A stretch of DNA of 64,000 nucleotides from Hyphomicrobiales bacterium (GTDB lineage Bacteria > Pseudomonadota > Alphaproteobacteria > Rhizobiales > Rhizobiaceae), in the NCBI GenBank assembly GCA_900472625.1, contig UCIT01000012.1, positions 1 through 64,000 on the forward strand, written 5' to 3'. This document shows, piece after piece, positions 1 to 9,016 of this stretch. A program made the position numbers and the translations under genes. A model generated the notes under the pieces. The model was not told where the DNA came from. It searched no databases and was given only the letters and a program-made list of their open reading frames with translations. Numbering within the stretch: position 1 is the first letter of the stretch; each line of letters opens with the position of its first letter.

Positions 1-142
1 GTGGGGGCGGGGGTGGCGGCTGGTCGCGATAGCCGTAGCCTGGGCGGCGATCGTAATGCTGGGCCATAGCAGGGGCCGAGGTTGCCAGGACGCTGCTGAA
101 CGTGGTTGCGGCAACCACAGCGTACAGAACCATCTTCTTCAT
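1..142 (-). CDS. secreted protein, N-terminal part only
   Basis: This frame is open to the left edge of the window, so only the first 47 residues are visible. It starts Met-Lys-Lys and has a hydrophobic stretch and an Ala-Pro-Ala-Met-Ala segment before Gln, which is a good Sec signal peptide cut near residue 28. After it come Arg/Tyr/Gly residues and a run of prolines. A GGAG lies 10 bases before this ATG; an in-frame ATG at 148 is only 4 bases from it and is less likely. Small exported proteins with Arg/Tyr/Pro-rich heads are common in rhizobia. No function can be assigned from this fragment. Confidence 0.6.
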   Translation of the reverse strand, partial: MKKMVLYAVVAATTFSSVLATSAPAMAQHYDRRPGYGYRDQPPPPPP

Positions 143-316
143 TCGCATGCGTCTCCATTGGGATCGAGCAAACAGCTAGCCGCTCAACATGCCCACAACA
201 TGGCATTCGCCAACTTAATGGATTCTGAACAGTTCTATCCAATCGGATGGTGTTTTAGCAGAATGCGGTTTCGACGCTGTTCCGGTGGTAAGCAACCCGT
301 GCTGTCCGAAACGAAT

Positions 317-346
317 AAGGGCTCAGCGATTTCTCGCTAAGCCCTT
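317..346 (-). terminator. hairpin downstream of tRNA-Val
   Basis: The stem AAGGGCT-c-AGCGA pairs with TCGCT-a-AGCCCTT around a TTTC loop. It lies 22 bases beyond the 3' end of tRNA-Val. On the minus strand it is followed by a T-rich stretch (TTATTCGTTT). It probably ends the tRNA transcript. Confidence 0.6.
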
Positions 347-367
347 GACTATTCAGTCTAATCTGGA

Positions 368-442
<75 letters not shown>

Positions 443-525
443 ATCCGATGTCGGCGCATAGACCACAAACCTTTTTGGCCGTCAATAGGCCTTTTTCAGA
501 TTTGTGACATGCGCCGCAAAAGGCC

Positions 526-888
526 TTATGCGGCAAGCATTTTGTTCACTTCGTCGACGAGGTCGCGAAGGTGGAAAGGCTTGGAAAGAACCTTTGCGTC
601 CTTCGGTGCCTTCGAATCAGGATTGAGCGCCACGGCCGCGAAGCCGGTGATGAACATCACCTTGAGGTCGGGATCGAGTTCAGTGGCGCGGCGCGCCAGC
701 TCGATGCCGTCCATCTCGGGCATGACGATATCGGTCAGGAGAAGCGAAAAGGGTTCTTCGCGAAGCCGATCGTATGCGCTTGCGCCGTTGTCGTAGGACA
801 GGACCTTGTAGCCTGCCTTTTCGAGCGCCTTCACAAGGAAGCGGCGCATGTCGTTGTCGTCTTCTGCGAGAAGTATTTTCTGAGTCAT
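526..888 (-). CDS. cpdR: single-domain response regulator CpdR
   Basis: The 120-residue protein is a bare receiver domain. The acidic pocket is Glu9-Asp10-Asp11, the phospho-acceptor Asp53 lies in LLLTDIVMPEMDG, the conserved Thr is 81 and the Lys is 103 (LSKPF). There is no output domain. The C-terminus is Leu-Ala-Ala, typical of CpdR. In alphaproteobacteria CpdR is phosphorylated through CckA-ChpT; its unphosphorylated form brings the ClpXP protease and substrates such as CtrA to the cell pole. In Sinorhizobium a CpdR paralogue is needed for normal cell division and symbiosis. It is divergent from the formylglutamate amidohydrolase gene. The family is certain; the CpdR assignment rests on length, sequence and the Ala-Ala tail. 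Confidence 0.9.
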   Translation of the reverse strand: MTQKILLAEDDNDMRRFLVKALEKAGYKVLSYDNGASAYDRLREEPFSLLLTDIVMPEMDGIELARRATELDPDLKVMFITGFAAVALNPDSKAPKDAKVLSKPFHLRDLVDEVNKMLAA

Positions 889-1076
889 TATCCAGACCGC
901 TGATCAGTGAAATTTATGCGAGGGGCGTTGGTCATTTACACTAGAATTCGGCCAGTAAACAACCGGTGAACCCTCTGTGGAGAACGTCATCCCCATGAGA
1001 TAGTATGGACTTGGAGGCCTTCAACTGGCAACATACACAAAGCAGCAGCTTGTGGGCATGGTTAAGAGGGAAACAG

Positions 1077-1958
1077 GTGGACGATATTCCCGAGTACGAG
1101 CTTTTCGAGATCCGGGAGCCCGCGCAGCATACCATCCCATTCGTTTATAACTCCCCTCACAGCGGCCGCATCTATCCGCCCGAATTCATTGCCCAATCGA
1201 GATTGCAGGGCATGTCGATCCGCCGTTCGGAGGATCACTATGTCGACGAGCTGTTTTCGGCGGCAGGCGCACTCGGCGCACCGCTGCTGGTCGCCAATTT
1301 TCCGCGCGCCTATCTCGACGTCAACCGCGAGCCCTACGAGCTCGATCCCCGGATGTTCGACGGCCTGCTGCCGCCCTATGCCAACGTGAACTCGCTGCGG
1401 GTTGCCGGCGGGCTGGGCACCATTCCGCGGATCGTCGCCGAGAACATGGAAATCTATGCCAGGCGGCTGCCGGTGCAGGAGGCGCTCGATCGCATCGACA
1501 GCGTCTACAAGCCCTACCACGCGGCGCTGCGCCGGTTGATCGCCCGCACGCATGTGAAATTCGGCTTCGGAGTGCTGATCGACTGCCACTCGATGCCCGG
1601 CAACATCCGCGTTGCCGGCGCCGCAGGGCGGCCTGACTTCATCATCGGCGATCGGTACGGCACCAGCGCCTCGGCCGAGCTCTCGCGCATGGCGGTGAGT
1701 ATCTTCGAGGAGATGGGCTTTGCGGCGATCCGCAACAAGCCCTATGCCGGCGGCTTCATCACCGAGCATTACGGCCGGCCGTCGCGCGGCCTGCACGCCC
1801 TGCAGATCGAGGTCAACCGGTCGATCTACGTCGATGAGGTGACGCTGGAACGCCGCGCCGATTTTGCAGCCGTTGCCGCCGCGATAACCTCGTTCATGCA
1901 TCAGATGGCTGACTACGTCGCCAAGTTCGCCGGCGATACGGCGCTCGCGGCCGAATAG
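1077..1958 (+). CDS. N-formylglutamate amidohydrolase
   Basis: The enzyme hydrolyses N-formyl-L-glutamate (or formyl-amino acids) to formate and glutamate, the last step of one histidine degradation route. Family marks in the 293-residue product are NSPHSG (about 25-30), RSEDHYVDELF, an Arg-Ala-Tyr-Leu-Asp-Val-Asn-Arg-Glu block, LIDCHSMPG (about 168) and GGFITEHYGRP. I chose the GTG at 1077 because AAGAGGG stands 6 bases before it. The frame stays open to an ATG at 1005, which would add 24 residues that do not look like the family. No other hut gene is nearby, so a role in formyl-amino-acid salvage is as likely as histidine catabolism. A second paralogue lies at 57016-57807. Confidence 0.85.
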   Translation: MDDIPEYELFEIREPAQHTIPFVYNSPHSGRIYPPEFIAQSRLQGMSIRRSEDHYVDELFSAAGALGAPLLVANFPRAYLDVNREPYELDPRMFDGLLPPYANVNSLRVAGGLGTIPRIVAENMEIYARRLPVQEALDRIDSVYKPYHAALRRLIARTHVKFGFGVLIDCHSMPGNIRVAGAAGRPDFIIGDRYGTSASAELSRMAVSIFEEMGFAAIRNKPYAGGFITEHYGRPSRGLHALQIEVNRSIYVDEVTLERRADFAAVAAAITSFMHQMADYVAKFAGDTALAAE

Positions 1959-2076
1959 GGTTTGTTCCGGTCATATCGCTGTCTTAAGTCATGTGTAGCG
2001 TCGGCGCTGTGTGATGCCGTGCCTGCGCATACCCCCAAGCCGAAATCAGCCTCTGCTATCTTCCTGGCTCTGACTC

Positions 2077-2154
2077 AAAAAAAGACCGCCTTGCGGCGGT
2101 CCAAGTCTAGGGAGGAAACACCCAAGGAGGGTATTTACAGTCAGAAGACTGTGA
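2077..2154 (-). ncRNA. trans-acting sRNA, MmgR (alpha-r8)-like
   Basis: The minus strand holds a compact sRNA gene of about 78 nt. Just after the predicted start is a hairpin ACAGTC-TTCT-GACTGT. Next is a stem ACCC/GGGT with a TCCTT loop, then a single-stranded GTTTCCTCCCTAGACTT segment. It ends in an intrinsic terminator, GACCGCC-GCAA-GGCGGTC followed by seven T. The CCUCC stretches are anti-Shine-Dalgarno sequences, as expected of an Hfq-dependent repressor. A CTTGAC/GTAGAA promoter with a 17-base spacer lies at the right distance. Size, CU-rich loops and AniA/PhaR-like promoter motifs resemble Sinorhizobium MmgR, which limits polyhydroxybutyrate accumulation through phasin mRNAs. The family name comes from memory and should be tested with a covariance model. 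Confidence 0.72.
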
Positions 2155-2160
2155 GGAAAG

Positions 2161-2209
2161 TTCTACTATTGCAGTGCACAATTGTCAAGCATTTTATTGC
2201 GGTGCGCAA
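2161..2209 (-). promoter_or_regulatory. sRNA promoter with two AniA/PhaR-like palindromes
   Basis: On the minus strand CTTGAC (2184-2189) and GTAGAA (2161-2166) are separated by 17 bases, a good rhizobial housekeeping promoter. Two copies of TTGYGCACYGCAATA occur 28 bases apart, at 2167-2181 and 2195-2209. The first fills the spacer between the -35 and -10 boxes and the second lies just upstream of the -35 box. TGC-N3-GCA palindromes are bound by PhaR/AniA-type PHB regulators, so repression by such a protein is a reasonable inference. Confidence 0.6.
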
Positions 2210-2306
2210 TTAATGGGCAGCCGGCTAAAAACTGCTGCTTGCGTTTGCAACTGGCGCGGATTCGGCTATGAAAAGCGCCATTGACCGCCATCATACGGAT
2301 TTTGCC

Positions 2307-3080
2307 ATGCTCCCCGATCGCTCGTTCTTCAATCGCCTTGCCGAAGCCGCCAAGGCGGAGACGCTGCCGCGGTTTCGTTCGGGTGTCGATGTCGTCAACA
2401 AGCTGTCATCCGGGTTCGATCCGGTAACGGAAGGCGACCGGGCGGCCGAAGCGGCAATCCGGGCGCTGATCGAAGAGCATTTTCCCGAGCACGGTATTCT
2501 CGGCGAGGAATTCGGCAATGTCGGTCTCGACCGGGAGCATGTGTGGGTGATCGATCCCATCGATGGCACCCGGGCCTTCATCTCGGGCGTTCCCGTCTGG
2601 GGTACGCTGATCGGGCTGCAGACGAACGGTCGGGCGATCATGGGAATGATCGAGCAGCCGTTTACCGGCGAGCGCTATTTCGCCGATCAAAGCGGTTCCT
2701 ATTACACCGGGCCTGAGGGCGAGCGGAAGCTCAAGGTGCGCGATTGCGGCGTGCTTGCCAACGCCATCCTGTTTACAACTTCGCCGCATCTTTTCACCGG
2801 CGCGGAAATGGACAAGTATCGCGAGATCGAAAGCCAGGTCCGGTTGTTCCGCTACGGTACCGACTGCTATGCCTATGCACTGCTGGCGGCCGGTCATATC
2901 GATCTGGTGATCGAGAACGGGCTGAAGCCCTATGATGTCGGCGGCATCATTCCCGTGGTCGAGAAGGCCGGCGGGATCATGACCACGTGGGATGGCGGGC
3001 GCCCGGAAAACGGCGGCTCGATCATCGCTGCCGGCAGCCAGGCAGTGTATGACGCGGCGGTCGCGGTTCTGCGGCGGTAG
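2307..3080 (+). CDS. hisN: inositol monophosphatase family, probable histidinol-phosphatase
   Basis: The 257-residue protein has the Li-sensitive phosphatase signature: DPVTEGD (38-44), the metal-binding Gly-Glu-Glu (66-68), DPIDGT (83-88) and a C-terminal YDVGGIIPVVEKAGG block. Substrates in this family include inositol phosphates, histidinol phosphate, fructose-1,6-bisphosphate and PAP. The Phe-Ile-Ser-Gly-Val-Pro segment after DPIDGT and the overall resemblance favour the HisN-type histidinol-phosphatase, the step before histidinol dehydrogenase. An in-frame ATG at 2268 would add 13 residues; neither start has a strong ribosome site, and LPDRSFFNRLAEAA is the usual family start. The gene stands alone, so the substrate is an inference. 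Confidence 0.75.
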   Translation: MLPDRSFFNRLAEAAKAETLPRFRSGVDVVNKLSSGFDPVTEGDRAAEAAIRALIEEHFPEHGILGEEFGNVGLDREHVWVIDPIDGTRAFISGVPVWGTLIGLQTNGRAIMGMIEQPFTGERYFADQSGSYYTGPEGERKLKVRDCGVLANAILFTTSPHLFTGAEMDKYREIESQVRLFRYGTDCYAYALLAAGHIDLVIENGLKPYDVGGIIPVVEKAGGIMTTWDGGRPENGGSIIAAGSQAVYDAAVAVLRR

Positions 3081-3184
3081 GGCCGCTTCGCAGAATAGTC
3101 TATATCCGCCTCAGGGTTGTCTTTTCTGTATTTAACCCTCGCTTTGATTGTTATTTCAATCTAAACTTACCATTACTTGGTGTG

Positions 3185-3200
3185 ATCACGCGCGCGTGAT
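3185..3200. promoter_or_regulatory. perfect 16-bp palindrome upstream of chemoreceptor
   Basis: ATCACGCGCGCGTGAT is a perfect 16-base palindrome in the 230-base gap before the chemoreceptor gene, 111 bases ahead of its start. It has no loop, so it is more likely a protein-binding site than a terminator. I do not recognise the regulator. Confidence 0.35.
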
Positions 3201-3310
3201 ATGAATCTTAATCGAAGCGAAAGATTTCGCTGCAAATCTTGCCCTCGAAATAGCGGTTTCCGGATCTTGCCTATCTGGCGGTCCATCTTTCGTTTTCGGG
3301 GTCAGTCATA

Positions 3311-4999
3311 ATGCAGCTTTTTTCCTTCGGATCCGGCGGCGCAACGGCCGTTCTCAATGCAGTCAGCCGATCGCAAGCGGTGATCGAGTTCGATCTTGCT
3401 GGCAATATCCTGTCCGCCAACGAAAACTTCTGTCAGGCACTGGGATATCGGCTTGAGGAAATCATCGGGCGGCATCACAGCATGTTCGTGGAGCCGGAAG
3501 AGGCGAAGAGCGCGGAATACAGCGCTTTCTGGGCGCGGCTTGGCAAGGGAGAATTCGACCGCCGGCAGTACAAGCGCATCGGCAAGGGCGGCCGCGAGGT
3601 GTGGATCGAGGCATCCTACAATCCTGTCCTCAAGGGCACGACACCCTACAAGGTGATCAAGTTCGCCACCGTCATCACGGATACGAAACTGAAGAGTGCC
3701 GAAGATGCCGGCAAGCTGGATGCCCTTTCGCGGGCGCAGGCGACGATCGAATTCACGCCTGACGGACATATCCTGACGGCCAACGAGAACTTCCTGAAGA
3801 CGCTCGGCTATTCGCTGGACGAGATCCGCGGCAGGCATCACTCGATGTTCTGCGATCCGCACTATGCGGCGAGCGCCGAATACAAGGAATTCTGGCGCAA
3901 GCTCGGCGCCGGCCAGTTCGCGGCCGACGAGTTCACGCGCATCGGCAAAGGCGGGAGAGAGGTGTTCATCCAGGCGTCCTACAACCCGATCTTCGATATG
4001 AACGGCAAGGTGTTCAAGGTCGTCAAGTTCGCCAGCGATGTCAGCGAGCGGGTGCGCGCCGTCAACGAGCTGGCCGTCGGCCTGCAGGCGATGGCGGAGG
4101 GCGATCTGGACCAGACGATCGACAAGCCGTTCATCGCCTCGCTCGAAACGCTGCGAAACGACTACAATGCTTCGATCGGGCGGCTGCGGTCCGCCATGCG
4201 GGCGATCGCTCGGAATGCCACGCAGATTGCCTCCGGTACGCGCGAAATCAGCGACGCCTCCGACGACCTGGCCCGGCGTTCGGAAAGCCAGGCATCGTCC
4301 GTCGAGGAAACTGCGGCTGCCGTGACCGAGATTTCGACCACGGTTTCGGATTCGGCGCGCCGCGCAGCAGATGCCGGCCGTTTGGTCGACGATACGACCA
4401 AGAGCGCCCATGAATCGACCGAAGTGGTCAAACAGACTGTCGAGGCAATGTCGAGGATCGAGCATTCCTCGACGCAGATCGCCGGCATCGTCAGCGTCAT
4501 CGACGATATCGCCTTCCAGACCAACCTCCTGGCGCTGAATGCCGGCGTCGAGGCGGCCCGCGCCGGCGAGGCTGGCAAGGGCTTTGCCGTCGTCGCGCAT
4601 GAGGTGCGGGAACTGGCCCAGCGCTCTGCCAGTGCTGCAAAGGAGATCAAGGCGCTGATCCGGGATTCCGAGACCTCGGTTCGCGACGGCGTGACGCTGG
4701 TCGGCAAGACCGGGGCTGCGCTTGAGGCGATCGCGGCGCGGGTATTGCAGGTTCACGACAACGTCTCCGGCATCGTGGTGGCGGCGCGCGAGCAGTCGCA
4801 GGCGCTCGGCCAGATCAATGAGGCCGTCATGTCGATGGATCAGGACACGCAGCGCAATGCCGCCATGGTCGAACAGACGGCAACGGCAAGCCGCAAGCTG
4901 GCGACCGAGGCGAGCGCGCTCTTCGACCTCATCGGCCAGTTCAAGGTCGGTGACGAGAGAAGCGATCGTCAGACGGGGCATGTCGCCCGAGCGGCGTGA
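3311..4999 (+). CDS. soluble methyl-accepting chemotaxis protein with two PAS domains
   Basis: The 562-residue receptor has no signal peptide or membrane span, so it should act in the cytoplasm. Two consecutive PAS domains lie at about 12-125 and 134-247. They are near repeats of each other: both contain SANENF or TANENF, GRHHSMF and GRE-V-I-ASYNP. A short HAMP-like connector (about 248-275, containing AEGDLDQTI) follows. The methyl-accepting signalling helix has its conserved hairpin tip at about 400-430 ([20 protein letters not shown]). It should relay a cytoplasmic redox, oxygen or small-ligand signal to CheA/CheW. No cofactor can be read from the sequence. No other che gene is in the window. 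A two-way terminator follows. Confidence 0.92.
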   Translation: MQLFSFGSGGATAVLNAVSRSQAVIEFDLAGNILSANENFCQALGYRLEEIIGRHHSMFVEPEEAKSAEYSAFWARLGKGEFDRRQYKRIGKGGREVWIEASYNPVLKGTTPYKVIKFATVITDTKLKSAEDAGKLDALSRAQATIEFTPDGHILTANENFLKTLGYSLDEIRGRHHSMFCDPHYAASAEYKEFWRKLGAGQFAADEFTRIGKGGREVFIQASYNPIFDMNGKVFKVVKFASDVSERVRAVNELAVGLQAMAEGDLDQTIDKPFIASLETLRNDYNASIGRLRSAMRAIARNATQIASGTREISDASDDLARRSESQASSVEETAAAVTEISTTVSDSARRAADAGRLVDDTTKSAHESTEVVKQTVEAMSRIEHSSTQIAGIVSVIDDIAFQTNLLALNAGVEAARAGEAGKGFAVVAHEVRELAQRSASAAKEIKALIRDSETSVRDGVTLVGKTGAALEAIAARVLQVHDNVSGIVVAAREQSQALGQINEAVMSMDQDTQRNAAMVEQTATASRKLATEASALFDLIGQFKVGDERSDRQTGHVARAA

Positions 5000-5080
5000 C
5001 GGCAGGATTGCTTCGGCACATCGTTCGCGGATGATGCGCCGAAGGTCTTGCGGCGCCGTCTCCGGCACGCATCAGATATG

Positions 5081-5118
5081 AAAAAGGGTTCCGGCCGGAG
5101 AGGCGGGAACCCTTTTTT
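5081..5118. terminator. bidirectional intrinsic terminator
   Basis: AAAAA-GGGTTCC and GGAACCC-TTTTTT pair around a 13-base loop. The A and T runs on both sides let it work in both directions, between the converging chemoreceptor and SleB-type genes. Confidence 0.85.
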
Positions 5119-5143
5119 GTGCGTGCGATGTTGTGTGTAGCGA

Positions 5144-6082
5144 TCAGCCGCCGATGTTGCCGCGCATGCGGGCATTGTCGAAGGTCGCGGGGCGCGGCAT
5201 CGGCACGGCGACCGCCGTCGGAATGGTGAAGGCGACGGTCTCGAACGTTGCCTGCGGCGACGCGGGCTGCGGTGCGTAGGCCTGCTGGATTGCCGGCTGC
5301 TTGAACTGCATCTGCTGGACGGGTGGCGCCGCGACCTCTGCCGCTGCAACCTGCATCGGTGCCGGCTGCGGGACGGGCACTTCGGCGGGTGCCTCATAGG
5401 CGGTCTCGACCACGCCTTCGGCCATCGGGATCGGCGTCGGGGTTGGCGATACCGGCGGAGTCAGCAGTTCGAACTGTGCTGCCATGTTGCTATGGTTCGG
5501 CACGTAGTTCATCGCCACCTCATAGGCCGGAAGCGGCGAGGGGGTCTGGAGCTCGCCGTCGGCGCCGCGCTTCTCGTAGAAGGCGTTTCCGCCGGCAACT
5601 GCCACATAATGCATGTTGTCGTAGGGGAATTTCAGGCCGTCGGTGTGGAAGAACATCGCTTCCTTGACGTCGGGATTGCGCTCGCCCTTGAGAAGAGCGT
5701 CAGCCGCGGCATCGAGTTCAGGCTCGGCCTGAACCTTCACTTCGCGCGTCATGACGCCGGGTGCGAACTGCTTGGCCTGCGAGACCACGCCACAGATCGA
5801 TTTCGGATAGGCCGGCGAGGTAAGCCGGTTCATCACGACGCTGCCGACGGCCATGTAGCCATCGTGGTCGGAATGCTGCGATTCGAAATACATCGCCCGC
5901 TTCAGGCAGGAGCGGTCCTCTGTCGTGTAATTGTAGGTCACCTTACCAGGCGCGCCTGTCTGCAGGCGTTTGGTGGTGTGAATGGATCCCGTCGTCTTGG
6001 GTGCGGTGGTGCACCCTGTCGCGGCCAAGCCTACAATCATGATCCCGAACAGGGATCGTCCCAATACGTATTGCGCCCTCAA
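5144..6082 (-). CDS. SleB/CwlJ-type cell-wall hydrolase, lipoprotein
   Basis: The protein has 312 residues. The N-terminus is hydrophobic and ends in Ala-Ala-Thr-Gly-Cys24, which fits lipid attachment. Residues about 50-170 are a Hydrolase_2 (SleB/CwlJ) domain with Glu67 in AMYFES as probable catalytic acid. Members cleave peptidoglycan glycans by lytic transglycosylation. The rest (about 195-312) is a Pro/Ala/Gln-rich, low-complexity tail ending in an RP-containing motif, likely periplasmic linker. The gene starts with TTG behind a GGGGG tract; no better start precedes the signal peptide. In rhizobia, which do not sporulate, these enzymes probably remodel the wall during growth. Confidence 0.8.
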   Translation of the reverse strand: MRAQYVLGRSLFGIMIVGLAATGCTTAPKTTGSIHTTKRLQTGAPGKVTYNYTTEDRSCLKRAMYFESQHSDHDGYMAVGSVVMNRLTSPAYPKSICGVVSQAKQFAPGVMTREVKVQAEPELDAAADALLKGERNPDVKEAMFFHTDGLKFPYDNMHYVAVAGGNAFYEKRGADGELQTPSPLPAYEVAMNYVPNHSNMAAQFELLTPPVSPTPTPIPMAEGVVETAYEAPAEVPVPQPAPMQVAAAEVAAPPVQQMQFKQPAIQQAYAPQPASPQATFETVAFTIPTAVAVPMPRPATFDNARMRGNIGG

Positions 6083-6278
6083 CGCCAGGTGCCCCCTATG
6101 TGATTAGTTCAGCCCTTATCGATAAAGTGAGTAACTATTATCTTACATTGGTAAAAATTCAAACACCGCGTTACATTTTTGTCGCAAAATGTGATCGCCG
6201 GCGTCACGCCGACGCGTGGTCGAACGTTAGGGTGTTGCATTTTCGTCCATGGGGTCCGTCTTGGGCGGCGTGTTCGGA

Positions 6279-7211
6279 TCAGGCTCCGAAGCCCTCAAGT
6301 TCCTCCGCAACCTCGGCATCGGCGCCCGGAATGAAGGCGTGGAACGCCGCCAGCGCCGCTTTGCGGTAGACGTCGCGCTCCTGCAACACTTCGTGACGAG
6401 CACCGTTGATCGGCACCAGCTGACCGGCGCGAAAATAGCGCGAAAGCCGCTCCTGGGCGATGTAGGGCACGATGGTATCGCGGGTCGGGGCGATGACCAC
6501 GGTGGGTATGGTGATCGAAAACAGGTGGTTGGGCGACGTCACGCGGTCGATCGTGCGGAATGATTCGAACAGCCAGCGCGCCGTCGGCGGCCCCAGCGAC
6601 AGCTGGGGATAGGCGGCTGCTATGGCAACGTTGCGTTCGAAGCGGGTCTCGTCCGAGGTCAGCGGGTTGTCGCGGAACGGTTTTTCGCGAAGCTTGCGCG
6701 ACAGCGGGAAGGAGCCGAGGCCGAGCGAGCAGGCGAGCGTCGAAAGCCGACGGATGGTTGCCGACGATGCCGCCTGTCCGGAGAGGCCGATGAACGGCGC
6801 CGCCGACAGCGCGACAAGGGCGCCGGTCGAGTGCGCCAGGATATAGAATGGCAGGCGGGTGTCGGGGAGCACGATCTTTTCGAGGAAGGTATCAAGGTCA
6901 TGCTCGTAATCGACGAAGCGCCTGATATGGCCGTATTGCCGCTTCTTCAGCATGCGGGCGGAGTTGCCCTGGCCGCGCAGGTCGAAGGTGGCGACCCACA
7001 GGCCCTTGTCGGTCAGGTCGCGGATCGTCTCGTAGTATTTTTCGATGAACTCGTTGCGGCCATGCAGCAGCACGACGGTGCCCTTGGCCACGGAGGCGCT
7101 GGAGCGGAACACGGCGTAGCGCAGCTTGAGGCCGTCATGCGTCTCGAAGAAACCTTCGGTCCGGTTTTCTGGAACAGGATTGCCGGGTGTCGAAAACAGA
7201 ACCTGGTCCAT
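6279..7211 (-). CDS. alpha/beta hydrolase, monoacylglycerol-lipase/lysophospholipase type
   Basis: The 310-residue protein has the Hydrolase_4 fold. The oxyanion segment is LLHGRNEF (about 49-56), followed by DLRGQGNS (77-84). The nucleophile elbow AHSTGA puts Ser at 128, and the likely triad is completed by Asp245 (APTRDTIVP) and His273 (GARHE). The usual GHSMG is replaced by AHSTG. There is no signal peptide, so the substrate is probably an intracellular lipid or lysophospholipid. Frame upstream to 7319 is open, but the extra 36 residues look non-coding, so I start at MDQVLFSTP. Confidence 0.82.
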   Translation of the reverse strand: MDQVLFSTPGNPVPENRTEGFFETHDGLKLRYAVFRSSASVAKGTVVLLHGRNEFIEKYYETIRDLTDKGLWVATFDLRGQGNSARMLKKRQYGHIRRFVDYEHDLDTFLEKIVLPDTRLPFYILAHSTGALVALSAAPFIGLSGQAASSATIRRLSTLACSLGLGSFPLSRKLREKPFRDNPLTSDETRFERNVAIAAAYPQLSLGPPTARWLFESFRTIDRVTSPNHLFSITIPTVVIAPTRDTIVPYIAQERLSRYFRAGQLVPINGARHEVLQERDVYRKAALAAFHAFIPGADAEVAEELEGFGA

Positions 7212-7362
7212 GGCGGCTCGAACGTGTCCTTCAGGCGGATTCGGGTGTCGGTGACAGTGGATAGGTGATTGGCCTGTCAAATCAAGCAATAAAGCGTGGC
7301 AATGATATGGTGCGTCCATGTGGCGGGGGGCGCGCTGTCACGCCGACGTCATTCGCAGGCTG

Positions 7363-8880
7363 TCACTGGTTCACCACTTCGACGATCCTGGCGCCTGCGA
7401 AGGTCTTTTCCTCGATGTCGGCATATTCGAGCTTGATCACCTTGCCGGTCAGCGATTTCATCGCCACCGGCTTTCCGTCGCGCCCGACAGCCGTGGCAAG
7501 GATCAGGTGGTGCCCGCGCAGATCGGTATCGCTGGCATCGAATATCTTGATGCGGTTGCGGTTGTCGCCTTCCACACGGCCGACGATGCAGCCGGCGACG
7601 GAGGAGCGGCAGGGCATGGCGGGGCCGCCCTTGACTTCGCGGGTGGGGGTTGCGGCCGAGCGGGAGCCGCTCTTGTCGCCACGCCTGGCTTCCTGCTTGT
7701 TGTCGTTATCCTCGTCGTCATCATTGGCCTTGGCCTGCTTGCGCGGCTTGTCGATCGCATCGGTCGCCGGCGCCTTGGTGCGCGCGTCGGCGGTGGCCCT
7801 CGGGCCAGTGCAGGGGCCTGTCGGATCGAGCCCTTTGCCGATGCCGTTCAGTGGCACGGCCTTGTTACCGATCGAGACGTTCTCGCAGATTTTGCCCTGC
7901 GGCGCGCGCTGGGCGCGGATCAGGCCGACACCGACATTGCGGAAGGTGTTGCCGTAAACGTCGTTGTTAAGCCCGTCGCGGCCGGTGTCGCCGCCAAGCC
8001 GGATGCCGGTGCCGCGCACGTTGAAGACCGTGTTGTAGCGGAAGATGTTGCCGTTTCCGCGGGAATCGAAGCCGCCGGATTCAGGGTCCTTCTGGCCAGT
8101 GCAGCTGTTGCGTTCGACGATGTTACCGCTCGAGCCTTCCTTGATGTCGACGCACTCGTTGCCCGCGGTGTTGATGATGTTGTCGTGGATGTGGTTGCGA
8201 TCGGAGCGATCGACAGCGGCGTCAGGCGCGCCGCGTCCGCCGAGCTGTTCGGGGGCAGTGCCGATATAGATGCCTTCGCCGTTCTTGCCGCCATCCTTGA
8301 ATGAGAAATCGGCGTGGCCGCAGGAGGTGACGCGGGAATGGGCGATTTCGTTGTCACGCGCCTGGTAGCGCAGTCGGACGCATTCGCCGCCGGCATTGCG
8401 GATGTTCATGTTGAGGATCTTGAGGCCGGTCAGGGCGCGTCCCGGGCGATTGCCGATGACGTAGATCAGCTTGTCGCGATAGCTCGCCTTGGTATTGGCG
8501 GCCTCGAAGTGGCCATCGACAGTGAAGCCGCGCAGCTGGATGAAATCATGGTTGATCTCAATCACCCGCGGCTGGCCGCCGCCGCTGACAATGCTTTGGG
8601 GGGTGCCGCGAATGACGATCGGCTTGCCGGGCTCACCGTCGCGAACCGACCTGATATCCTGAAGGTAGAGACCGGGCGCCAGAACGATGGTGTCTCCGGG
8701 TTGCGCCTTGTCCAGCGCCTGCTGGATGCTCACCGCCCCGCTGGCCTGGTCAACCCTCGGACTGACGGTGATGGTTTCGGCGCGGGCAATCGACGCGCCG
8801 GCGAGAACGGAGAGCGCGGCAAGCAGCCGTGTCGTCAATTTGTGTCGGCGAAAGTTGGGCTTCCCGATATCCGCACGCAT
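7363..8880 (-). CDS. secreted right-handed beta-helix protein
   Basis: The 505-residue protein has a Sec signal peptide with cleavage after Ala-Arg-Ala34. Residues about 50-345 form parallel beta-helix rungs with recurrent Asn/Gly turns (for example NMNIRNAGGE, NEIAHSRV, NHIHDNIINT), as in polysaccharide lyases and Pectate_lyase_3-like proteins. An Asp/Asn/Lys/Arg-rich linker (about 355-405) leads to a small C-terminal beta domain (about 410-505). GGGAGAT stands 4 bases before the start. A role in binding or cutting an extracellular polysaccharide is inferred from the fold; no catalytic site can be named. A neighbouring lipase-like gene reads the same way, but the gap suggests separate transcription. 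Confidence 0.8.
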   Translation of the reverse strand: MRADIGKPNFRRHKLTTRLLAALSVLAGASIARAETITVSPRVDQASGAVSIQQALDKAQPGDTIVLAPGLYLQDIRSVRDGEPGKPIVIRGTPQSIVSGGGQPRVIEINHDFIQLRGFTVDGHFEAANTKASYRDKLIYVIGNRPGRALTGLKILNMNIRNAGGECVRLRYQARDNEIAHSRVTSCGHADFSFKDGGKNGEGIYIGTAPEQLGGRGAPDAAVDRSDRNHIHDNIINTAGNECVDIKEGSSGNIVERNSCTGQKDPESGGFDSRGNGNIFRYNTVFNVRGTGIRLGGDTGRDGLNNDVYGNTFRNVGVGLIRAQRAPQGKICENVSIGNKAVPLNGIGKGLDPTGPCTGPRATADARTKAPATDAIDKPRKQAKANDDDEDNDNKQEARRGDKSGSRSAATPTREVKGGPAMPCRSSVAGCIVGRVEGDNRNRIKIFDASDTDLRGHHLILATAVGRDGKPVAMKSLTGKVIKLEYADIEEKTFAGARIVEVVNQ

Positions 8881-9016
8881 CGATATCTCCCTGGGTTTTC
8901 AGCCAAGGAGGGATAGAACCACGCACCCATGTTTTATTCAATTGCTTCTTATGCGGGATGTCTGATGCAAGGCGCAGGCCCTGCATGGGTGCCGTACTTG
9001 CTGAGCGGGAAAAAGC

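Noticed and set aside
3302..5068. Long antisense frame opposite the chemoreceptor gene
   Set aside because: The product is Arg/His/Gly-rich without a domain, while the plus strand encodes clear PAS and methyl-accepting domains.
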